Origin: a bacterium UBP1_UBA4771
GTDB taxonomy: Bacteria; Krumholzibacteriota; Krumholzibacteriia; Krumholzibacteriales; Krumholzibacteriaceae
NCBI GenBank assembly: GCA_002403295.1
Contig: DHHN01000210.1
Span: forward strand, 2,853 to 13,038
Length of the DNA: 10,186 bases
Reading direction: 5' to 3'
The notes beneath the pieces are model-generated. The model was not told the origin of the DNA. It saw only the letters and a list, made by a program, of their open reading frames with translations, and did not search any database. Below, piece after piece: positions 6,178 to 10,186 of this stretch. Each line of letters starts with the position of its first letter. The stretch's first letter is position 1. The translations under genes were made by a program, and so were the position numbers.

Positions 6178-6205
6178 AAAAAGGGCGCCCCGCGATGGGG
6201 CGCCC
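6178..6205 (-). terminator. rho-independent terminator of the PPIase gene
   Basis: On the minus strand a perfect 9-bp stem (GGGCGCCCC pairing with GGGGCGCCC, positions 6183-6191 and 6197-6205, 5-nt loop) is followed by TTTTTCTTT. It begins 43 nt after the PPIase stop. In the plus direction the stem is not followed by T residues, so it should only weakly end the ftrB transcript. Confidence 0.85.
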
Positions 6206-6247
6206 CGTGCGTTGCGTGCGCCGGCCGCGCGCGGCTCGCCGCCGTCC

Positions 6248-7270
6248 TTACCGGACGAACGTCGAATCGAGATACTCGATCTTCGCGGCGGTCCGCAGGC
6301 TGTCGAAAAACGAGCCGATCGCCTCGTTCCTCTTCTGATCCGAAAGATACGCGGAAAGCTGTTGCTTCGTTTCCTCGAACGGCGTCGCGGCGGGCTTCGC
6401 ATGATCGGCGACCTTGATGATGTGGTAGCCGAACTGGGTCTCGACAATGCCGCTCAGCTGTCCCGTCTTGAGGGCGAACGCCACGGCCTCGAACTCCGGC
6501 ACCATGCTGCCGCGCTCGAAGTAGCCGAGATCTCCGCCCTGCTCCTTGCTCGGGCATTCGGAGTGAGCGCGGGCCTGGGAGGCGAAATCGGCGCCCTTTT
6601 TGACGGACGCGAGGATATCCTCGATCTTTTTCCGCTTCTCGGCCTTCACCGCCTCCGAATCGTTCGCGTCCGTCTTGATGAGTATGTGGCTCGCGCGGAC
6701 GCGCTCCGGCTGCTGAAACCGCTCCGGGTTGTTGTTGTAGAATTCGCGGATCTCCGCGTCGCTCGCCGGAGGGACGGCCGCCGTGCGCTGCCGGAAAAGC
6801 TCCTCCGCCCGAAGCGCCAATTCGACCTCTCCGGGAAGCTTGTCTGCGCTGAGGCCCTGCTTCGCGAGACTCGCCTGGAACGCCTCTTCCGAAACGAAAT
6901 TCTTGCGGTACGACTCGATCTTGCCGTCGATCGCCGCTTTGTCGGTCGTGATGCCGAGCTTCTGAACCGCTTCCTCGAGAAGAATCCGGTTGATGGCGTT
7001 GTCGAGCGCCTGCTGCCTGATGGTCGGCATCATCGAGGCCACCTGGGCCGAATCGGCGTAGTGGCGAAGCTGTTCGAGGAGCATGTCCGCCTGGCGCTGC
7101 ATCTCGAGCTGGGATACGGCCTTGCCGTTCACCCGCACGAGGATGTTTTCGGCCGCCCGCTTCGCGGCGGCGAGGCTGTCGGCGTCGCCGCCCTTTTTCG
7201 AGCAGCCGACGCCCGCCGTCGCGAGCGCGACGGCGAGGACGCAGACGGCTGCGAGGGTGAACGATCTCAT
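6248..7270 (-). CDS. peptidyl-prolyl cis-trans isomerase lipoprotein, PpiC/SurA (parvulin) type
   Basis: 340 residues. An N-terminal signal (RSFTLAAVCVLAVALATAG) ends in VGC with Cys23 followed by SKKGGD, a lipoprotein-type cleavage site, so the protein is probably lipid-anchored in the envelope. Residues about 40-180 form a SurA-like helical chaperone domain beginning ILVRVNGKAVSQLEM. Residues about 190-290 are the parvulin domain with RASHILIK (192-199), GGDLGYFERGSMVPEFE (245-261) and TQFGYHIIKV (278-287). A C-terminal helix follows. The expected role is folding of exported or outer-membrane proteins. The ATG has GGAGGG about 9-10 nt upstream. Single-gene unit, divergent from the Smr gene and followed by a strong terminator. 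The lipobox lacks the preferred Leu at -3, so lipidation is probable rather than certain. Confidence 0.92.
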   Translation of the reverse strand: MRSFTLAAVCVLAVALATAGVGCSKKGGDADSLAAAKRAAENILVRVNGKAVSQLEMQRQADMLLEQLRHYADSAQVASMMPTIRQQALDNAINRILLEEAVQKLGITTDKAAIDGKIESYRKNFVSEEAFQASLAKQGLSADKLPGEVELALRAEELFRQRTAAVPPASDAEIREFYNNNPERFQQPERVRASHILIKTDANDSEAVKAEKRKKIEDILASVKKGADFASQARAHSECPSKEQGGDLGYFERGSMVPEFEAVAFALKTGQLSGIVETQFGYHIIKVADHAKPAATPFEETKQQLSAYLSDQKRNEAIGSFFDSLRTAAKIEYLDSTFVR

Positions 7271-7346
7271 ACCTGCGAGCCCTCCATTCGGGTAAAAAGA
7301 AAAATGAGACGCGAGCTGGAGACCGGCGTCCCGCTGCGATCATGTC

Positions 7347-7384
7347 TTTTCGGGGGGACGAGCGCCTCCCCGCCCCACCGAAAA
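7347..7384. other. long inverted repeat in the PPIase-Smr divergent region
   Basis: TTTTCGG plus GGGG (7347-7357) pairs with CCCC, one bulged A, and CCGAAAA (7373-7384). The result is an 11-bp stem with a 15-nt loop, in the middle of the 193-bp region between two divergent starts. It could be an operator for either gene or a structured leader. I see no convincing -35/-10 pair in the region, although A/T-rich stretches occur at 7293-7305 and 7380-7390. Confidence 0.4.
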
Positions 7385-7463
7385 TTATCACTGGAACGGG
7401 CGAAAGTCCAGATGAATAATGGCGACGGGAACGCCCCGCCCGGCGGGGCCGGAAGGGATATCC

Positions 7464-7754
7464 ATGTCTGATGAAAACGACCCCGTCGAGATTCCGATAG
7501 ACGGCGTCCTCGACCTCCACGCCTTCGAACCGGGCGATGCGAAGGATCTCGTGTCCGATTACCTCTCGCTCTGCCGGGAGAAGGGGATACTCCGGGTGCG
7601 CGTCATCCACGGAAAGGGAACGGGGGCGCTCCGCGAGACGGTGCGCGCCGTGCTCTCGAAGACCGAGGGCGTGAGCTCGTTCTCGCAGGCGATGGAGGAC
7701 GAAGGGGGCTGGGGCGCGACGATCGTCTTTCTCGATCCCCTCACCAAACCTTAG
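7464..7754 (+). CDS. Smr-domain protein (stand-alone MutS2 C-terminal-like domain)
   Basis: 96 residues consisting almost entirely of one Smr domain. The motifs are VLDLHAF (15-21, the LDLHG motif), VIHGKGTGALRETVRAVL (47-64, the HGxGxG motif) and GGWGATIVFL (81-90). Stand-alone Smr proteins are DNA or RNA binding and often have nicking endonuclease activity. Partners and target are not indicated here. The ATG at 7464 is chosen because GGAAGGGA sits just upstream; an in-frame ATG at 7419 would add 15 residues outside the domain and has no ribosome binding site. The last 14 bp overlap the 3' end of the convergent glycosyltransferase gene, so any terminator for one gene must lie within the other. 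Confidence 0.9.
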   Translation: MSDENDPVEIPIDGVLDLHAFEPGDAKDLVSDYLSLCREKGILRVRVIHGKGTGALRETVRAVLSKTEGVSSFSQAMEDEGGWGATIVFLDPLTKP

Positions 7755-8904
7755 CCTTCCCCGGTCTGATGAAGGAGAGAAACGCGAGCAGCGCGAAGTA
7801 GTTGAGCATGAAAAACGTGCTCGATACGGCGCCGAGCTTGCCGAGGAGGGGCACCCGCGAGAGCCGCCCGCGAAAGACGGCGAGGAGGAGGAGCGCCACG
7901 ATCCCCCACAGGGCGAGACGGTAGAGCGGTCCCGGAACGACGGCCGACGAGACGAAGAGCGCGATGAAGAAGAAGGGGACGAAGAGCCTCGCGATCTTGT
8001 GCGAGAAGAACTGGAAGAATATCGGATTGCCCGCCGGAGACGAGAGCTCCGGCATGAGGCGCAGAAGCTGATAGTTGCCGAGAAGGGTGCGGACCTTGCG
8101 GCGGCGCTCCTCGGGGATGCTCATCGAGAAGACGTCCCGGGCGATCGAGCGTTCGTCGAAGACGTTCCGGTAGCCCCGGCAGACGATCTTCATCGGCACG
8201 TAGACGTCGTCGAGGATCGTCTCCTCGGGGATCGTTTCGAAGAGCTCCCGCCGGATCGCGTAGATCGCTCCCGTGGCCCCGGCGATCGAATGAACGAGAC
8301 CCTCGGTCTTGCGGATCCATTTCTCTATCGTCCAGTAGAGCCCGATTTCGGCCCTGACGACCGCCTCCGAGCACTCGCGAAACACGAGCTCGCCGCTCAC
8401 GCTGCCGACCGACGGATCGGCGAAGTTCCCGACGAGCTCGCGCACGGTGTTCGCGTCGAATTCCTGCCGGGCGTCGGTGAATACGACGATCTCCCCGTGC
8501 GCGAGGCCGACCCCCGTATTGAGGGCGTTCGGCTTGCCGCGGCTCTCCGTGACCCTCACGAGGCGAAGGCGCGGGAGCGGCGCCGAGCCGCGCTCGATCG
8601 ACGCGGTCTCCCGCGCGGCGCGCTCCTCGACGATGCGGTCCGTCCCGTCGGTCGAGCCGTCCGAGACGACGATGATCTCGAGCTTGCGCGGCGGATAGCT
8701 CTGCGCGAGGAGGTTCTCGATCCGTTTCCCGATGTTTTGCTCCTCGTTGCGGGCGGCGACGACCACCGTGACGAGCGGCTCCGCGGCGGGGGCGGCCTTG
8801 GCGACGGGGCGAGGCCGCACCCGCGCCCACACCCAGAGGACGAGCGGATATCCCGCGTACGCGTAGAGGATGAAGACGAGCGAGAGCCAGAACAGGGCTT
8901 TCAT
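7741..8904 (-). CDS. membrane glycosyltransferase, family GT2 (CESA-like)
   Basis: 387 residues. One N-terminal membrane helix (about 3-27), a cytosolic GT2 domain (about 44-270) and three C-terminal helices (about 306-324, 328-345, 358-378). The GT-A motifs are VTVVVAARNEE (45-55), VVSDGSTDGT (79-88), FTDAR with Asp144 in the DXD position, GAIYAIRR (212-219), LDDVYVP with the catalytic acidic pair (231-237), and an RRRKVRTLLGN segment (267-277) where processive enzymes have QXXRW. The family transfers sugars from NDP-sugar to lipid or polysaccharide acceptors at the inner membrane. Donor and acceptor are unknown; the missing QXXRW suggests single-sugar addition rather than long-chain synthesis. 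The ATG at 8904 has no evident Shine-Dalgarno sequence. It lies 130 bp downstream of treT with a -10-like TATAAT between, so it may have its own promoter. Confidence 0.9.
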   Translation of the reverse strand: MKALFWLSLVFILYAYAGYPLVLWVWARVRPRPVAKAAPAAEPLVTVVVAARNEEQNIGKRIENLLAQSYPPRKLEIIVVSDGSTDGTDRIVEERAARETASIERGSAPLPRLRLVRVTESRGKPNALNTGVGLAHGEIVVFTDARQEFDANTVRELVGNFADPSVGSVSGELVFRECSEAVVRAEIGLYWTIEKWIRKTEGLVHSIAGATGAIYAIRRELFETIPEETILDDVYVPMKIVCRGYRNVFDERSIARDVFSMSIPEERRRKVRTLLGNYQLLRLMPELSSPAGNPIFFQFFSHKIARLFVPFFFIALFVSSAVVPGPLYRLALWGIVALLLLAVFRGRLSRVPLLGKLGAVSSTFFMLNYFALLAFLSFIRPGKAKVW

Positions 8905-8932
8905 AGGCGTCCGGACGACCGTTGAAACGAAT

Positions 8933-8964
8933 CCCGGCCGGGGGCGCGTCCCCCCCCGACCGGG
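8933..8964. other. strong inverted repeat at the predicted GT2 transcription start
   Basis: CCCGG-C-CGGGGG (8933-8944) pairs with CCCCCG-A-CCGGG (8953-8964). As minus-strand RNA the central C/A mismatch becomes a G-U wobble, giving a 12-bp stem with an 8-nt loop. It abuts the -10 hexamer and would include the start site near 8960. It could be an operator, a stable 5' end, or part of the treT 3' end, but there is no T-run to make it a terminator. Confidence 0.45.
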
Positions 8965-8966
8965 CC

Positions 8967-8972
8967 ATTATA
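8967..8972 (-). promoter_or_regulatory. -10 element (TATAAT) upstream of the GT2 gene
   Basis: A perfect TATAAT lies on the minus strand, 62 nt upstream of the GT2 ATG. A weak TTCCGG is 17 nt further upstream in the -35 position. The element is in the short treT-GT2 gap and would give a leader of about 55 nt. Confidence 0.5.
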
Positions 8973-9008
8973 CAGCAAAAGGCGCGCCACCGGAACATCC
9001 CTTCCCGG

Positions 9009-9030
9009 CGGCGCCTTCCCCGCGGCGCCG
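9009..9030. other. G/C hairpin directly after treT
   Basis: A perfect 7-bp stem (CGGCGCC and GGCGCCG, 8-nt loop) starts 4 nt after the treT stop codon on the minus strand. No U-tract follows at once, so it may protect the 3' end or slow transcription rather than act as a normal terminator. Confidence 0.35.
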
Positions 9031-9034
9031 GCGC

Positions 9035-10186
9035 CTACAGGTTGACGATGTCTCCCTTGTGGTAGAGCGACAGGAAGGCGAGCATGTATTCGCGCAGGTG
9101 GCGCGTGAGGAGGAAGTTGTTGCGGACGTGCTCGCGGCCGTTCTCGCCGAGCTTGCGCGCGTAGTCGGGGCTCGTGAGAAGCTGCTTCAGCGCGAAGGCG
9201 GCCCCCTCGACCGAATGGCAGAGGAGCCCCGAGTACTTGTGGGTGACCTGCAGGGGGATGCCGCCGACGTTCGATGCGACCACCGGCTTCGCCTTCCAGA
9301 GCGCCTCGGACACGGTCAGCCCGAACCCCTCCTTGAGCGATTTCTGCATGATGATGGTGGAACCGCGCTGGAGCGCGTTCACCTCGAGGTCATTCTGCGG
9401 CAGGAGGAGGACGTGGATGTCCGTGTCGCGGCGCGCCTTCTCCTGCACCTCCTTCAGCACCTGCACGCCCTCGGGATCGTCCGCCGCGGTGCCGCCGGCG
9501 AGGACGAGCCGGCAATCGTTGTAGCGCTTGACCTGCGTGTAGGCCGCGATGACGCCGAGCGGATCCTTGAGGCGGTCGAAACGCGAGATCTGCGTGATGA
9601 CCGGCTTGTCGCGCGGGACGCCGTGCTTCGCGAAAACGGCCGCGATCGCCTCCTCGGGAAGCTCGCGGTTCTTGTCGCTCAGCGGATCGATCGAGGGAGT
9701 GATGAGAAACTGCCGGATGGGGAGGACCTGCGAAAAGCTCGGCGCCGAGAAGACAGCCGCGTCGTAACGAACGATGAACTCGCGCAGAAACTTCCACACC
9801 TTCTTGTTCGGGTTCGAAACGTCGACGTGGCACCGCCACATCCACTTGTTGTCGTCCCGGCGCCTCACGAGGGCGATCGGCTGCGGATCGTGGATGAAGA
9901 CGATGTCCCCGTGAATGTCGACCTCGCGGATGTTTTCTTCGCTCGTCGCGAGAAAGACGTCGAAATCGCGCTGCACGATCTCCTCGGGGCTCCCGTGGAG
10001 CGCGTTGTGGAACTTCTTCGTAACGGCGAAGAACTGCTCGCCGCCCTTGATGAGATCCCAGCGGGTGTCGACGCCGAGCTCCCGCAGGAGCGGCACCATC
10101 CGGTTGAGGATCTCGGCGACCCCTCCCCCGACCGCGGTCGAATTGACGTGTTGGATCACCGTGCCCCGCAACCGCTCGGCGAGCAG
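9035..10186 (-). CDS. treT: trehalose glycosyltransferring synthase (TreT-type GT4), N-terminus beyond the window
   Basis: 383 residues are visible, ending in a TAG stop. The enzyme makes trehalose from NDP-glucose and glucose (reversible) in the cytosol. Numbering from the window edge, the motifs are HVNSTAVGGGVAEIL (13-27), HDPQP (99-103), WRCHVD (117-122), PSIDPLS (164-170), SRFDRLKDPLGVI (201-213) and KEGFGLTVSEALW (285-297) with the GT4 EX7E pair at Glu286 and Glu294. These are characteristic of TreT rather than of generic GT4 enzymes. A TTG at 10171 could be read as a start, but the frame stays open to the edge and encodes LLAERLRG, the usual lead-in to the first strand, so the true start lies to the right. 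Related GT4 trehalose phosphorylases share the fold and cannot be fully excluded without the missing part. Confidence 0.92.
   Translation of the reverse strand: MLAERLRGTVIQHVNSTAVGGGVAEILNRMVPLLRELGVDTRWDLIKGGEQFFAVTKKFHNALHGSPEEIVQRDFDVFLATSEENIREVDIHGDIVFIHDPQPIALVRRRDDNKWMWRCHVDVSNPNKKVWKFLREFIVRYDAAVFSAPSFSQVLPIRQFLITPSIDPLSDKNRELPEEAIAAVFAKHGVPRDKPVITQISRFDRLKDPLGVIAAYTQVKRYNDCRLVLAGGTAADDPEGVQVLKEVQEKARRDTDIHVLLLPQNDLEVNALQRGSTIIMQKSLKEGFGLTVSEALWKAKPVVASNVGGIPLQVTHKYSGLLCHSVEGAAFALKQLLTSPDYARKLGENGREHVRNNFLLTRHLREYMLAFLSLYHKGDIVNL

Noticed and set aside
6183..6205. Bidirectional terminator shared with ftrB
   Set aside because: Only the minus-strand side has a T-run. The plus-strand side is followed by CGTGCGTTG, so I assign it to the PPIase gene only.
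6078..7610. Long open frames on both strands over the PPIase gene
   Set aside because: They cross a terminator, a promoter region and the Smr start. No domains; the parvulin frame explains the sequence.
7999..8925. Plus-strand 308-codon open frame antisense to the GT2 gene
   Set aside because: Charged antisense shadow without motifs. The GT2 frame has all GT-A motifs and membrane helices.
10171..10171. TTG as the start of the trehalose synthase
   Set aside because: The frame remains open to the edge and the upstream residues LLAERLRG fit the family, so the gene is cut by the window rather than starting there.
1..10186. CRISPR array, insertion sequence, tRNA or rRNA, toxin-antitoxin or phage genes
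   Set aside because: No regularly spaced direct repeats, transposase or integrase motifs, or RNA gene features were seen on either strand.

Overview
The window is high-GC, gene-dense bacterial chromosome with strong G/C preference at third codon positions. I see no phage, IS, CRISPR or plasmid genes. The gene set suggests an uncultured Gram-negative lineage of the FCB / candidate-phylum kind (Eisenbacteria- or Latescibacteria-like). The reasons are a secreted beta-helix protein ending in a short W-G-x-x-K-x-L-Y-R tail, a glutaredoxin paired with a ferredoxin-dependent disulfide reductase, and a lipoprotein parvulin. This placement is an inference from protein style, not a phylogenetic result.

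Layout. Positions 1-830 (minus) hold the 5' part of a KamA-family radical SAM/PLP aminomutase gene that runs off the left edge. Upstream are a possible small ORF (787-1005) and an intergenic region with a promoter-like element and two inverted repeats (1006-1300). Positions 1301-4075 (minus) are a two-gene unit, malQ (amylomaltase) followed 18 nt later by an ArsB/NhaD-type permease. A perfect TATAAT lies so close to the malQ ATG that the message may be leaderless. Positions 4200-5366 (minus) encode a secreted parallel beta-helix protein. Divergent from it, 5573-6162 (plus) is a tight redox pair, a glutaredoxin-like protein and an FtrB-like ferredoxin:disulfide reductase, with ATGA overlap. A rho-independent terminator at 6178-6205 serves the opposing gene, a PpiC/SurA-type peptidyl-prolyl isomerase lipoprotein (6248-7270, minus). 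Divergent from that is a 96-aa Smr-domain protein (7464-7754, plus), whose 3' end overlaps the end of a membrane GT2 glycosyltransferase (7741-8904, minus). The right end (9035-10186, minus) is a trehalose glycosyltransferring synthase (TreT-type GT4), cut at its N-terminus by the window edge.

How the genes may work together. MalQ releases glucose while rearranging maltodextrins, and TreT joins glucose to an NDP-glucose donor to make trehalose, so the two could form a glycogen/maltodextrin-trehalose link even though they are in separate transcription units. FtrB-like reductase would pass ferredoxin electrons to the CSHC disulfide of the adjacent glutaredoxin. The PPIase lipoprotein and the beta-helix protein belong to the cell envelope/secretome. 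Nothing ties all loci into a single system. The strongest points for follow-up are the redox pair, the leaderless malQ promoter, the cysteine ladder and C-terminal tail of the beta-helix protein, and the ambiguous 5' end of the KamA gene.
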